Of a DNA stretch of 64,000 nucleotides, positions 26,885-36,653 are shown one piece after another (the stretch's first letter is position 1; each line of letters opens with the position of its first letter). The translations under genes and the position numbers were made by a program. This stretch comes from Pedobacter psychroterrae (GTDB lineage: Bacteria; Bacteroidota; Bacteroidia; Sphingobacteriales; Sphingobacteriaceae). The DNA lies in assembly GCF_004331695.1 (NCBI RefSeq), contig NZ_SJSL01000007.1, positions 168,443 through 232,442 on the forward strand. Reading direction: 5' to 3'. The notes beneath the pieces are model-generated. The model was given only the letters and a program-made list of their open reading frames with translations. It ran no database searches and was not told the origin of the DNA.

Positions 26885-29287
26885 ATGTATAGACATACTA
26901 TTAACTTAGCGGTCCTTGTACTGCTCTTGCCGGCTTGTAGCCTAAAGCGCGAAAATGTGCTTAAATATGTAGACCCCAATATCGGCACAGCACATAGCAG
27001 ATGGTTTTTTTATACCCCGGCAGCCCTGCCGCATGGTATGGCAAAGCTTGCTCCCTCTACCAATGGTCACTATGGAAACCCTACGGGCTGGGAGGCGGTG
27101 GGCTATGATACCAGACACAACTCAATTGAAGGGTTTGTTCATTTTCATGAATGGCAGATCGGCGGGGTATCTGTAATGCCCGCTAACGGTCTGTTGAAAT
27201 TAAGACCAGGAAAGTTGGAAGATGAAAAACGAGGTACTGAAAAAACGGGCTACAGGTCTATGTTCGACAGAAAAAACGAGATTGCAGAGCCAGGTTATTA
27301 CAGCGTACTGCTGGATGACTACCACATTAAAGCCGAACTGACTGCTACCGAAAGGGTGGGCTTCCACAGGTATACTTTTCCTAAAAAAGAACAGTCGAGG
27401 ATTATTCTTGATATCGGAAATAAGCAGGGTGAAAGTGCTGAAGTAACGGATGCTTCAGTAAAAATGACCGATGACACCCATTTTGAAGGGTTTGTGACCA
27501 CCTACCCAAGCTATATCCGCAAGTACGACCCAAAAGGTCAGATCTCGATGTATTTCTATGGCGAGATTAGCAAAAAGCCCAAACATGTAGGTGCATTTAA
27601 AGCGAAAACTGTAACAGCTGAAAGTAATGTAAAAGGCGAGCTAACAATTAACCCAAACTCCAGTTCCGCTACAGGAAAGGGTGCCGGATTATACCTGGAA
27701 TACAGCACTGCAGAGCAGGAAACCATCGAACTAAAAATAGGCCTTTCTTACACTTCTGTTGAAAACGCAAAGATCAATTTGGAAACGGAAAGCAAAGGAC
27801 TTTCCTTTGATAAAGCCCGGCAGCAGGCGCAGGAGATCTGGCAAAGGGAGCTTAGCAAACTGTATGTCAGCGGACCTGACCATAAGCAAAAAGTTAAATT
27901 CTATACAGGCCTTTATCATGCATTACTGGGCCGCGGTATTGCCAGCGATGTGAACGGCTACTTCCCTAAATATGATAATGCCATTGGTCGGCTGCCTTTA
28001 AATAAAGAAGGCAAGCCTAACTATAATTTTTACAACACTGATGCCATATGGGGTGCATTCTGGAACCTTACGCAGCTATGGGCGCTGTCCTATCCGGATA
28101 GGTACAAAGATTACGTACAGACCCAACTTGAAGTATACAAAAACAGGGGTTGGTTTGGCGACGGCATCTCAAACGGGCAGTTCACCTCCGGGGTGGGGAC
28201 AAACTTTGTGGGGCTGGCCGTTGCAGCTGCTTACAATTCCGGCATCCGTGATTATGACATTAACCTTGCCTACAAAGCCATCAGGGAAAATGAAGTGGAA
28301 GGCACTAACAGGCCTGAAGGATCTGGTAAGATAGACGTTGAAGCATTTATGAAGAATGGATACGTGCCTTTTCTGGAGCAGGACATTACTGATACTACCG
28401 GCTCCCGCTTTTCCGCTTCACATACACTGGAATACAGCTACAGTGCCTTTGCCGCTGCGCAAATGGCTAAATCGCTTGGCAAAATGGACGACTACCAGTT
28501 GTTCAGTAAAAAATCTGAGGGCTGGAAACTACTGTTCAATACAGAAAATAAACTGATACAGCCTAAAAATGCGGATGGTTCGTTTATTGATAAATTTGAC
28601 CAGCTGCAGCCATGGAGAGGTTTTCAGGAAGGCAATGCAGTACAATATACATTTTATGTACCGCATGATCCTGCCGGTTTGATTGCGAAAATGGGTAAAG
28701 AAGAATTTAACAACAGGCTGGATGGCATCTTCCAGACGGCTCAAAAGAATGGTTTTGGCGGCGGTAAAACGATTGATGCTTTTGCTGGCATACGGTCCAA
28801 TTATAACCATGGCAACCAGCCTAACCTGCACGTAAGCTGGCTGTTTAATTTTTCAGGCAAGCCCTGGCTGACACAGAAATGGACACGGGCGATCTGTGAT
28901 GAATTTTACGGTACCGAAAGCATTCATGGCTATGGCTATGGTCAGGATGAAGATCAGGGCCAGCTGGGTTCCTGGTATGTGATGGCTTCCTTAGGATTAT
29001 TTGACGTCAAAGGATTTACAGATCTGAGGCCGATTGTGGAATTTGGCAGCCCGGTGTTTGCCGAAGCCGAGATCAGGCTGGGCGATGGAAAAACACTGTT
29101 GATTAAGACAGTTAACGGTTCTGCTGATAACGTTTATGTGCAATCAGCTACCTTTAATGGCAAGGCACTGGAAAATTGCTGGATGTACCGCGATGAACTG
29201 ATGAAAGGCGGGAGACTGGAATTTGTAATGGCTGGAACACCAAATGTAAAATGGGGGATTAAAGATCCTCCCCCATCTACGCAATAA
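26885..29287 (+). CDS. GH92 family exo-alpha-mannosidase, lipoprotein
   Basis: An 800-residue GH92 enzyme. These are calcium-dependent inverting exo-alpha-mannosidases acting on N-glycans or mannans. The lipobox is LLPAC with Cys18, so it is probably anchored to the periplasmic face or surface. The N-terminal beta-sandwich opens with VDPNIGTAHSRWFF, and the (alpha/alpha)6 barrel follows. The signature DEDQGQLGSWYVMASLGLF starts at Asp688; in the family the equivalent acidic residues help supply the catalytic base. Members often read NDDCGQMSAWYV here, so this one belongs to a slightly divergent subgroup shared with the GH92 at 33525. It has a GntR-type operator in front and converges on the MFS/isomerase unit with 13 bases between. 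Confidence 0.92.
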   Translation: MYRHTINLAVLVLLLPACSLKRENVLKYVDPNIGTAHSRWFFYTPAALPHGMAKLAPSTNGHYGNPTGWEAVGYDTRHNSIEGFVHFHEWQIGGVSVMPANGLLKLRPGKLEDEKRGTEKTGYRSMFDRKNEIAEPGYYSVLLDDYHIKAELTATERVGFHRYTFPKKEQSRIILDIGNKQGESAEVTDASVKMTDDTHFEGFVTTYPSYIRKYDPKGQISMYFYGEISKKPKHVGAFKAKTVTAESNVKGELTINPNSSSATGKGAGLYLEYSTAEQETIELKIGLSYTSVENAKINLETESKGLSFDKARQQAQEIWQRELSKLYVSGPDHKQKVKFYTGLYHALLGRGIASDVNGYFPKYDNAIGRLPLNKEGKPNYNFYNTDAIWGAFWNLTQLWALSYPDRYKDYVQTQLEVYKNRGWFGDGISNGQFTSGVGTNFVGLAVAAAYNSGIRDYDINLAYKAIRENEVEGTNRPEGSGKIDVEAFMKNGYVPFLEQDITDTTGSRFSASHTLEYSYSAFAAAQMAKSLGKMDDYQLFSKKSEGWKLLFNTENKLIQPKNADGSFIDKFDQLQPWRGFQEGNAVQYTFYVPHDPAGLIAKMGKEEFNNRLDGIFQTAQKNGFGGGKTIDAFAGIRSNYNHGNQPNLHVSWLFNFSGKPWLTQKWTRAICDEFYGTESIHGYGYGQDEDQGQLGSWYVMASLGLFDVKGFTDLRPIVEFGSPVFAEAEIRLGDGKTLLIKTVNGSADNVYVQSATFNGKALENCWMYRDELMKGGRLEFVMAGTPNVKWGIKDPPPSTQ

Positions 29288-29300
29288 TTTAATATAACTT

Positions 29301-30674
29301 TTACTTCTTCTCGTTCCAGAAGGTTTCGATCTCTTCAAGAGATTTACCTTTGGTTTCGGGAAGTAATTTATAAACTGTTAGGAATGCAACCAGGCAGAAG
29401 AATGCGAAAACCCAAAAGGTCGCGGCAGTACCCGCTTCTCTTAGCAGTATGGGAGTTACCTGACCCATGACGGTATCCGCTACCCACATTACCATAATGC
29501 TCAGCCCTAAGGCCTTGCCCCTGATTCTTGTAGGAAAAATCTCTGAAGCGACTACAAATTTCAATGGCCCTATAGAAAAGGCAAAACAAGCCAGGAATAC
29601 AGTGACACTGATGATCAGAAATATGCTGCTGGTAAGACCCAGGTAGAATAGCAGTCCGGTGATAAACAAACTGATGGTGGCGCCGACAGTACCAATCAGA
29701 TAAAGTGGTCTGCGGCCCCATTGGTCAACTTTCCAGATTGCAATAAAAGTAAACACAAGGTTGGCCAGTCCAAATATGATCTGTCCTAAAAAAGAATTGC
29801 TCAGGTCTATCCCGGCATCATGTAAAATAGATGGGCCATAGTAAATGATGGCATTGATACCGCTCAGTTGGGAAAATAAAGGCAGCAAAATGCCCAGGAG
29901 CAATGCCTTACGCAATTTAGGGGTAAAGAGCTCTTTGTAAGATCCGTTTTCGTTATGTTCAGCTTCTGTACTGATGGCTTCTTCCCTGCCGTCATTGATC
30001 TTTTTAAGGATGTCCTGCCCTTCTTTCAAGCGACCCTTCTTGATCAGCCACCTCGGACTTTCGGGCACAAAAAACAAGCCTAAAACAAACAGCAGCGCTA
30101 AAACAGTTCCAATACTAAACATACCCCGCCATACTTCCGCAATATATACCAGATCAAAGATTCCCGCTCCTGCAGTACCTGCATACTGTTCTGAATAGCC
30201 CAACAGCAGTGAATTGGTAACGTATGCGAGTAAAATACCTACGGTGATGGCCAACTGATAAAAGGTAACCAACCTGCCCCTTATGGCTGCAGGCGAGATT
30301 TCTGAAAGATAAAGCGGCACCACAATAGAAGCAATACCCACACCGATGCCACCAACCAGCCTGGCGGCTATCAGGAGGTTTAGTTCTGCTACAAGAGAAC
30401 ATCCTATCGCAGAGATCAGGAATAAAAATGCGGATAGAAAAAGCAGCATTTTGCGGCCCAACCTATCACTTAGGTCGCCAGAAAACGAAACACCGATGAT
30501 GCATCCTACCAATGCAGAAGACACAAACCAGCCCTCCTGCAAAGGCGTTAAGCTAAACTGCTTTTCTACAAAAGGCAATACACCGGATATGACCGCCATG
30601 TCAAACCCAAAAAGCAATCCGCCCAAAGACGCCACCATAGTAATCAAACCAAGGTAAATCTTGTAATTGTTCAT
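29301..30674 (-). CDS. Sugar porter of the major facilitator superfamily
   Basis: A 457-residue, 12-helix inner-membrane transporter of the sugar porter family (XylE/GLUT type). It shows the family marks SDRLGRK after TM2, PESPRWLIKKGR before the central loop, the QLSGINAIIYYGPSI motif that binds hexose in TM7, and PETKGKSLEEIE near the C-terminus. It should import a monosaccharide by proton symport or facilitated diffusion; context points to mannose. It is the second gene of a unit with the isomerase upstream (35 bases apart), driven by the promoter at 32699-32729. Confidence 0.93.
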   Translation of the reverse strand: MNNYKIYLGLITMVASLGGLLFGFDMAVISGVLPFVEKQFSLTPLQEGWFVSSALVGCIIGVSFSGDLSDRLGRKMLLFLSAFLFLISAIGCSLVAELNLLIAARLVGGIGVGIASIVVPLYLSEISPAAIRGRLVTFYQLAITVGILLAYVTNSLLLGYSEQYAGTAGAGIFDLVYIAEVWRGMFSIGTVLALLFVLGLFFVPESPRWLIKKGRLKEGQDILKKINDGREEAISTEAEHNENGSYKELFTPKLRKALLLGILLPLFSQLSGINAIIYYGPSILHDAGIDLSNSFLGQIIFGLANLVFTFIAIWKVDQWGRRPLYLIGTVGATISLFITGLLFYLGLTSSIFLIISVTVFLACFAFSIGPLKFVVASEIFPTRIRGKALGLSIMVMWVADTVMGQVTPILLREAGTAATFWVFAFFCLVAFLTVYKLLPETKGKSLEEIETFWNEKK

Positions 30675-30709
30675 ATTTTTATATTTGGTTAATAGTTAAT
30701 TCCGGTTTA

Positions 30710-32569
30710 TTACAATTCAAAGCTGTCCTTTACAAAGGACTTTATAACCCTGGCACGACCATGGCCATGATTGATTAGGGTATACCTCTCTGTGGCAGCG
30801 GGTACGATAAAGGTCTCGGCATAGTTAAAATGCGTATCCTCCTCATTGATCCTCACTGAAATAGATGAACCCTCTACCAACATCAGCACATGGCATACAT
30901 TATGGGTATCTATCTCTACCTCTGTATCAAACTCTACCCTTTGCACATCATAAAAATGATCCCTGTGAGTAGGCAGGTGGATCAGTTCCCAATCCATGCC
31001 ACTTTCAATCACCCGCTCTTTCGAAATATGCTCCTCGCTCACCACTTTCCCTTTTCGCTCAAACCTCAGGTTGTTGAACGCATGATTGATATTGATAGGC
31101 CTTGGATTACCGTTGAGGTCCAGTGACAACCAGTCGTACATTTTAAACGTAAAAATATATGGGGTAGCACTGATTTCCAGCACCATATTATTGATCCCTG
31201 AGCTATGGACGGTGCCATTAGGTATCAGATACAGTGCGTGTTTGCGCGACTGGAAACTCTGCACAAACTTTTCTACTTCGATAGGCATGTTCTCTGCCTG
31301 ACTTTCTTCCAGCGCCTGCTTAAAGCTTGCAGGATCAATATCTTCCTGAAAACCGAGGTAGACTTTGGCATCATCCCTGCAATCTAGTATGTAATAAGTC
31401 TCATCCTGGGTGATTTCTTCACCAAACTGTTCCTTGATGTATTTCCTGGATGGATGGCATTGTATGGAAAGATTGCCTCCGTCATAAGTATCCAAAAAGT
31501 CAAACCTGATCGGGAAATAGGTGCCGAACTGCGCTGCATGCTTACCCAAAACCGCTTGGTGACGGAACAGCATTAAAAAGTCGAACGATACCTCCAGCAA
31601 GTTACCTTCACTTTCAAAAAGCAAACCATTTTCCGGTGTAATCAGTTCGAATGACCAGGCATAATTAACCTCCTCGTTGTTTAACCGGCTAATGTGCTTT
31701 TTCATCCATTGCCCCCCCCAAGATCCCCTCTCAAACCATGGGCGCACACGAAAAACAGTCTCGCTAAGCTTTTTCAGTCCTTCAGCCAAATCCTCTTTAA
31801 ACATCCAGGTTACCTCGTCAAAATGCTGTCCGTCGGCCACAATGACCATACGCTGAAGCAATTCTTCTTTATGTGCATTCAATACCACCCAGTCTACGAA
31901 GTAAAACCGTTTGTACATATTGAACGAACGCTCAGTACCGCTCTTTCCAAGGTTACTGATCGATTTTGCACGCATGCGGTATTGAATTTCGTTTTTTGGT
32001 ATATCGAAATAAACAACCGGTGCATTCCAGCCGGCAAGTGATGCGCCTGTGCCGATAATGATGTTGATGTCTCTATTTGGGTTAATAACAGCAGTAGCCA
32101 GCCTATCCTGATCAAAAAAGTCATTTAATGACAAACTCGTCTTAAAGCCCCATACATCGTCAGTCCCCCCTAAAAAGGGTTTAACCATGGCCTCAATATC
32201 CGCTTCAGATTTTAAAAGATCTGAAGTTCGCTGCCACGCTACTGTGTATCCGGATTTTTCTATTTCGGCATGGATATGCTGTTGGATGTTGTCAAAAAAG
32301 ACCCCTCCATATCCATCAATCACTACTGTTTGCTGCTCGATGATCCATTGGGCTAAAGAAATGTATCCACTAAATATCTTCGAATCGCCTAAAGAATGGA
32401 ATGGTACGGTATTGTAATTTTTACCAGTAGATTCTTCTTCGGTGAGCACATTAACAGGCAACAAAGGTTGTGTACTATTTCGCCATATATGTCCATCAGT
32501 ATTCCCGTTCATTTGTGTTTTACTATTTTCTTTATTCCCTAAAACTTCAGTCATGTGCTTATCAGTCAT
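30710..32569 (-). CDS. manA: Mannose-6-phosphate isomerase, class I, with extra N-terminal domain
   Basis: A 619-residue protein about 300 residues longer than ordinary class I isomerases. The C-terminal half is the cupin isomerase: GTYFPIRFDFLDT, zinc-ligand motif SIQCHPSRKYIKEQFG, Glu in DETYYILD, and His in PNGTVHSSGINNMVLEIS. It would interconvert mannose-6-phosphate and fructose-6-phosphate. The N-terminal half (about 60-290) looks like a nucleoside-kinase type fold (TVVIDGYGGVFFDNIQQHI, VVYFDIPKNEIQYRMRAKS) but lacks a GKS/T P-loop, so phosphorylation is doubtful. A substrate-binding or regulatory role is possible. It precedes the MFS porter gene and is divergent from the GntR gene. Confidence 0.82.
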   Translation of the reverse strand: MTDKHMTEVLGNKENSKTQMNGNTDGHIWRNSTQPLLPVNVLTEEESTGKNYNTVPFHSLGDSKIFSGYISLAQWIIEQQTVVIDGYGGVFFDNIQQHIHAEIEKSGYTVAWQRTSDLLKSEADIEAMVKPFLGGTDDVWGFKTSLSLNDFFDQDRLATAVINPNRDINIIIGTGASLAGWNAPVVYFDIPKNEIQYRMRAKSISNLGKSGTERSFNMYKRFYFVDWVVLNAHKEELLQRMVIVADGQHFDEVTWMFKEDLAEGLKKLSETVFRVRPWFERGSWGGQWMKKHISRLNNEEVNYAWSFELITPENGLLFESEGNLLEVSFDFLMLFRHQAVLGKHAAQFGTYFPIRFDFLDTYDGGNLSIQCHPSRKYIKEQFGEEITQDETYYILDCRDDAKVYLGFQEDIDPASFKQALEESQAENMPIEVEKFVQSFQSRKHALYLIPNGTVHSSGINNMVLEISATPYIFTFKMYDWLSLDLNGNPRPININHAFNNLRFERKGKVVSEEHISKERVIESGMDWELIHLPTHRDHFYDVQRVEFDTEVEIDTHNVCHVLMLVEGSSISVRINEEDTHFNYAETFIVPAATERYTLINHGHGRARVIKSFVKDSFEL

Positions 32570-32592
32570 TCGACCATTAAAAAATTATATAT

Positions 32593-32604
32593 ATGTATAA
32601 ACAT
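32593..32604. promoter_or_regulatory. Second GntR-type operator before manA
   Basis: ATGTATAAACAT lies 24 bases before the isomerase start and differs from the 32694 motif at one position. It falls inside the predicted leader of the isomerase message. Confidence 0.5.
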
Positions 32605-32693
32605 ACTAAAACAGTATAAAAAGTAATTTAAAGCAATAAAAATAAGATAAATACCTAATAATTTTAAACCCTGTTTAGCATGAAAGAACAAAC

Positions 32694-32705
32694 ATGTACA
32701 AACAT
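32694..32705. promoter_or_regulatory. GntR-type operator in the divergent manA-gntR region
   Basis: ATGTACAAACAT overlaps the -7 element of the minus-strand promoter and lies about 87 bases before the GntR start. It is the reverse complement of the site before the first GH92 gene. Confidence 0.6.
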
Positions 32706-32729
32706 AATGATTTAATCATCCATTACAAA
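32699..32729 (-). promoter_or_regulatory. Promoter of the manA-MFS unit
   Basis: Minus strand: TTTG (complement of 32726-32729), 19 bp, then TATGTTTG (complement of 32699-32706). Both match the Bacteroidota -33/-7 consensus exactly, and the operator overlaps the -7 box. Confidence 0.65.
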
Positions 32730-32739
32730 TATATTTTCA

Positions 32740-32747
32740 TAATTTTG
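32740..32747 (+). promoter_or_regulatory. Candidate -7 element of the GntR gene
   Basis: TAATTTTG fits TAnnTTTG exactly and lies 44 bases before the start codon. No convincing -33 element is seen at the right distance. Confidence 0.4.
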
Positions 32748-32791
32748 CATGTATCATTTTACGCAAAAAACAAACTAAAAGGATCCTCATA

Positions 32792-33523
32792 ATGAAGATG
32801 TCACTCAATCATAAAAGCCCTGTTCCACTTCACATTCAGGCAGAAGAATTGTTGCGCAAGATGATTAAGGACCCGCAGTTTCAAAACGGAAAGTTACTTC
32901 CCAATGAGATTGACATAGCGAGCCAACTGGCGATCTCGCGTACTACATTGAGACAGGCGCTGAACAAGCTGGTATATGAAGGACTGCTAATCCGCAAAAA
33001 GGGTGTAGGAACCAAAGTGGCCGATGCACTGATCAGTTCCAAATCCGTCAACTGGTTAAGCTTCTCGCAGGAGATGAAGGCACGGGGTATCCCTATTAAA
33101 AACTTTGAGCTGCATGTGAGCTGGATCTATCCGGAAGAACACATCGCTAACTTCCTTAATATCAAGACTGATCAGAAAATACTAAAACTGGAGCGTTTAA
33201 GAGGCAGACCTGAAGGCCCTTTTGTATACTTCGTCTCTTATTTTCATCCGCGTACCGGACTGACCGGAGAGGAGGATTTTAAAAGGCCCTTGTATGATAT
33301 ACTGGAGATGGATTACAACATTGTGAGTGAGCTTTCTAAAGAAGAGATCAGCGCCAGATCGGCTGATAAATTCATAGCAGGAAAACTGGAAACTGAGGTA
33401 GGAAGCCCCATCTTGTTCCGTAAACGTTTTGTCTATGATCAGGCGGAGCGTCCTATAGAATATAATCTTGGCTATTACAAAGCAGATAGCTTTGTATATA
33501 CCGTAGAAAGCAGAAGGGGATAA
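32792..33523 (+). CDS. GntR-family regulator with UTRA ligand domain
   Basis: A 243-residue HutC-type repressor. The winged helix lies at about 12-75 (VPLHIQAEELLRKMI, LPNEIDIASQLAISRTTLRQALNKLVYEGLLIRKKGVGT). A UTRA domain at about 95-240 binds a small effector, often a sugar phosphate (KILKLERLRG..., IEYNLGYYKADSFVYTVE). It lies at the centre of the mannoside locus, between the isomerase unit and the second GH92, with a matching motif at three locus promoters. It is therefore the likely local regulator, perhaps sensing mannose-6-phosphate. An in-frame ATG two codons later (MSLNHK) is an equally possible start. It converges on the GH92 gene with a one-base gap. Confidence 0.92.
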   Translation: MKMSLNHKSPVPLHIQAEELLRKMIKDPQFQNGKLLPNEIDIASQLAISRTTLRQALNKLVYEGLLIRKKGVGTKVADALISSKSVNWLSFSQEMKARGIPIKNFELHVSWIYPEEHIANFLNIKTDQKILKLERLRGRPEGPFVYFVSYFHPRTGLTGEEDFKRPLYDILEMDYNIVSELSKEEISARSADKFIAGKLETEVGSPILFRKRFVYDQAERPIEYNLGYYKADSFVYTVESRRG

Positions 33524-33524
33524 A

Positions 33525-36500
33525 TTAATTTATCCCCCATTGCATATTGGGTTTATCACCCATTTCCAATACTATTTTACCCCCTTTAAGCAACTCACTT
33601 GCAGGGAATTTGAATGAGTGTAGCGCTTTTCCGTTCAATGTTGCTTTTTGCACGTATTTATTTGCCCTCGATGCATTTAAAGCCTCTATCGTAAAGGATT
33701 TACCCCTTCCGTACTGTCCGCCAAGATCAATGCTTACTTTGGGAAAAATAGGGCTGCCGATCTCATATACCGGCTCAGTACTGCAACCGCCATCTGTCTG
33801 AAACAGTCCCAAAGCTGCCATCACAAACCAGGCACTCATCTGCCCCTGGTCTTCATCACCCAAATAAGCATTTGCCAGTTCATAGCCATAGTAACGGTCT
33901 ATAATTGAACGGCTCCATTGTTGTGTCAGCCATGGCTTTTTAACATAATTGAACAAGAAAGCAAAATGCATAGACTGCTGATTTCCCTGTATTACGGGAT
34001 AATCCCAATACTGGTCGCCCGGTGCATTATAACGCAGTTTATTGCTTTCGCCAAAACCCCATGACAGTCTGTCGATGAATTTATCTATACCAATTGCATT
34101 GGCCAGACCTGTTACATCCTGTGGCACGAAATAGGTCAGCTGCCAGGCATTTCCTTCTACATAATGTTCATTGGCGCCTGATTTAAAAGGATCAAAATCC
34201 TTCATCCAGGTACCATCAGAATGTCGCAAACGCGCATAACCTGTCTCTTTGTCGATCACATTCTTCCAATAATTTGATCTTACAGCAAACTCTTCTGCCA
34301 GTGTAGTTTTACCCAAAGACTTCGCAAATTGCGATACTGTCCAGTCGTCATATGCATACTCGAGGGTATTAGAAAACCTGCCTTTATCATATGGCACATA
34401 CTTGTATTTGAGGTAAGGCTCCAGGTCTCTGTTGCCCGCAAAACCAAGCCCCACCTTTTGTGCAGGTGTAGTCTGCATTTTGTGTACCGCCTCAAACGCT
34501 TTCTGTGCATCAAAGTCGCGGATTCCCATTTGATAAGCACCTACAATTAATGGAATTTCATGCTCCGCCACCATCACCGGCACATAGTTCATACCAGCAG
34601 GACCTTTTGCGAGCCAGCCATTGGCATCGTACATTGCCAATTGCGATTTCACCCATTTAGAGGACCACTCAGGCGTTACCAGGTTCCAAAATTGGTTGAG
34701 GTTCCAAAATGTATTCCAAAAAGCATCACAACCAAGTGCAAGCGCCTGGGGATCTTTCAGCTGCTGAATCTTTTGCGTAGCGTCTACCCATCTGCCGTCT
34801 ACATCACTCCAGGTATTTCTGCTGGCTAATGCACGGTACATATTGCTGTAAAACCTGACCTTCTCTCTTCTGTCGTTGCTGCTAATCGCTACCCTGCCGA
34901 TCAGCTTGTTCCATTCTGTACGCTGACCATTGCGTACTTTATCAAAGCTCCAGCCATAGGGCTTTGTTATTTCTTCCTGCAAGTTTAGTGCAGCATTTTC
35001 CAGACTCACCAAGGAAATACCGGTACGCACCTGCACTACCTGGTTGCTTCTCGTATCAAACTCTACATAGGCTCCTGCATCTTTAACAGATCCTGAGTTT
35101 ACAATATCCTGATCACCGATCTTTTCATCCGTCCATGTCCCGAACTTCCTGATGGGCTGGTCGAATTCTATCACAAAGTGAACGATATAATCCTGGTTTA
35201 CATCACCCGACCAGGCATTGGGTGTAAACTGCCTGCTAAATCCTTCTATCCGGCGGTCGCCAACTTTTCTAAGCGAAACATCTTTTAGCTGATACCGGTA
35301 TTCTGCCGGGATCTGCAGATCGATCATCACCCTCGAATCGGTAGCCTTCGGGTAAGTATACCGCTGAAACCCACACCTACTGGTTGCCGTTAGCTCTGCT
35401 TTTACCCCATAATCTTTCAATATTACTTTATAATAGCCAAGTGGCGCTTCTTCAGTAGATTTATCTATCTGAGAACGATAGCCACCATCCTCTTTACGCT
35501 GGTCCCCTCCTTTTATTTTCAAAGGTCCGTTTACAGGCAGCATGCCCAGTCCCGCCATCGTCCATTCGTGGATGTGACTAAACAAACCTACACTCTCAAA
35601 ACTGGGATCATAGCCACTTTGCCATCCGGGATTCTGATTGTCCGGACTCAGTTTCACCATACTAAATGGCATCCAGGGCCCAGGTGCGATCATCCACCTC
35701 GAATGTGCTGTTCCCATCTTGGTATCTACATAATCTGCAGGTGTAAATTGCTGTTTGGCAGCACGTTTTACCGTACCCCTTTCCAGCAATACGCCATTAT
35801 CAAAGATCTCATATTTACTTTGTTTGGAAGCGACAACTGCAGGCATAGGCACCTCAAACTGGTATCGGGCACTATCCAGCTGATCTTTGAAGATCTCCAC
35901 ACCGTCCAGTTTTACAGTTAGTACCGGTTTACCGGAAAGGTGCTGCGCATCTACAAGCAAGGGCTGAAAACGCTTTCCATTCTCTACTATTTCATAATCA
36001 GCAGCTTTTACGCTTCTTAAAAAAACACTTTTGTTGGCAATCAGCCGCACAGCTTGGGGGCCTTCCAGTTTCAACTGGTCAAACACCATCCAGGAGCCAT
36101 CGAGCGTAGTAAGCAGGATTTCATTCCCCCCTTTTTTCAACAGGCCATTGGGTATCGGGATTTCAATTTTATGTTCCTGTGCTGCACTATAGTCACCCAC
36201 AACTGCATTATTTGATTTTTGCTTTGGCAACTGATTGACAAAACCTTTACCATTCACTGTTGCTTTAAATAATGGAGGCCCATCGCCATGATAACCTGCC
36301 AGGTCTACGGTAAACTTCCAGTCGCCCTGCGCAGGCAATTCCCGAAGACCAAACAGGATGTTTGCATGGTGTGTACGGATACCTGAAGTGGGGCCTGTAC
36401 CTCCCCAGCCGTCGCTCGGACCAGGCAATACATATGGCCAGTCGGTCTCTGTTTTGGAATGTCCGATGATAAAAAAGCGATCTTCCCAACCAAAATCTTT

Positions 36501-36653
36501 GTTCAGAAAGTCCTGATAACCAGACGGGGCAAGCGCCATTCCGTCGCTTCTATTATCGGCCTTGCCAATTTCCCAAACCGTCTTTTTCTGTGCAGCTGCC
36601 TTCCATACATTCAGGCAGAGCAGCACGACCAATATGATTTTAACGTACTTCAT
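33525..36653 (-). CDS. GH92 family exo-alpha-mannosidase with extra N-terminal module
   Basis: A 1042-residue secreted enzyme with a signal peptide (KIILVVLLCLNVWKAAA). The GH92 region begins near residue 310 (DYVDTKMGTAHSRWMIAPGP) and matches the start of the GH92 at 26885. The signature DEDQGQMSAWFVMAALGLF starts at Asp933. The extra 300 residues in front hold a beta-sandwich (GDWKFTVDLAGYHGDGPPLFKATVNGKG), which looks like a rhamnogalacturonan-lyase-type or carbohydrate-binding module, then a linker. It presumably removes alpha-mannosyl ends in the periplasm. Its start is adjacent to the stop of the glycosidase gene upstream, so it is the last gene of the long susC unit. Confidence 0.92.
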   Translation of the reverse strand: MKYVKIILVVLLCLNVWKAAAQKKTVWEIGKADNRSDGMALAPSGYQDFLNKDFGWEDRFFIIGHSKTETDWPYVLPGPSDGWGGTGPTSGIRTHHANILFGLRELPAQGDWKFTVDLAGYHGDGPPLFKATVNGKGFVNQLPKQKSNNAVVGDYSAAQEHKIEIPIPNGLLKKGGNEILLTTLDGSWMVFDQLKLEGPQAVRLIANKSVFLRSVKAADYEIVENGKRFQPLLVDAQHLSGKPVLTVKLDGVEIFKDQLDSARYQFEVPMPAVVASKQSKYEIFDNGVLLERGTVKRAAKQQFTPADYVDTKMGTAHSRWMIAPGPWMPFSMVKLSPDNQNPGWQSGYDPSFESVGLFSHIHEWTMAGLGMLPVNGPLKIKGGDQRKEDGGYRSQIDKSTEEAPLGYYKVILKDYGVKAELTATSRCGFQRYTYPKATDSRVMIDLQIPAEYRYQLKDVSLRKVGDRRIEGFSRQFTPNAWSGDVNQDYIVHFVIEFDQPIRKFGTWTDEKIGDQDIVNSGSVKDAGAYVEFDTRSNQVVQVRTGISLVSLENAALNLQEEITKPYGWSFDKVRNGQRTEWNKLIGRVAISSNDRREKVRFYSNMYRALASRNTWSDVDGRWVDATQKIQQLKDPQALALGCDAFWNTFWNLNQFWNLVTPEWSSKWVKSQLAMYDANGWLAKGPAGMNYVPVMVAEHEIPLIVGAYQMGIRDFDAQKAFEAVHKMQTTPAQKVGLGFAGNRDLEPYLKYKYVPYDKGRFSNTLEYAYDDWTVSQFAKSLGKTTLAEEFAVRSNYWKNVIDKETGYARLRHSDGTWMKDFDPFKSGANEHYVEGNAWQLTYFVPQDVTGLANAIGIDKFIDRLSWGFGESNKLRYNAPGDQYWDYPVIQGNQQSMHFAFLFNYVKKPWLTQQWSRSIIDRYYGYELANAYLGDEDQGQMSAWFVMAALGLFQTDGGCSTEPVYEIGSPIFPKVSIDLGGQYGRGKSFTIEALNASRANKYVQKATLNGKALHSFKFPASELLKGGKIVLEMGDKPNMQWGIN

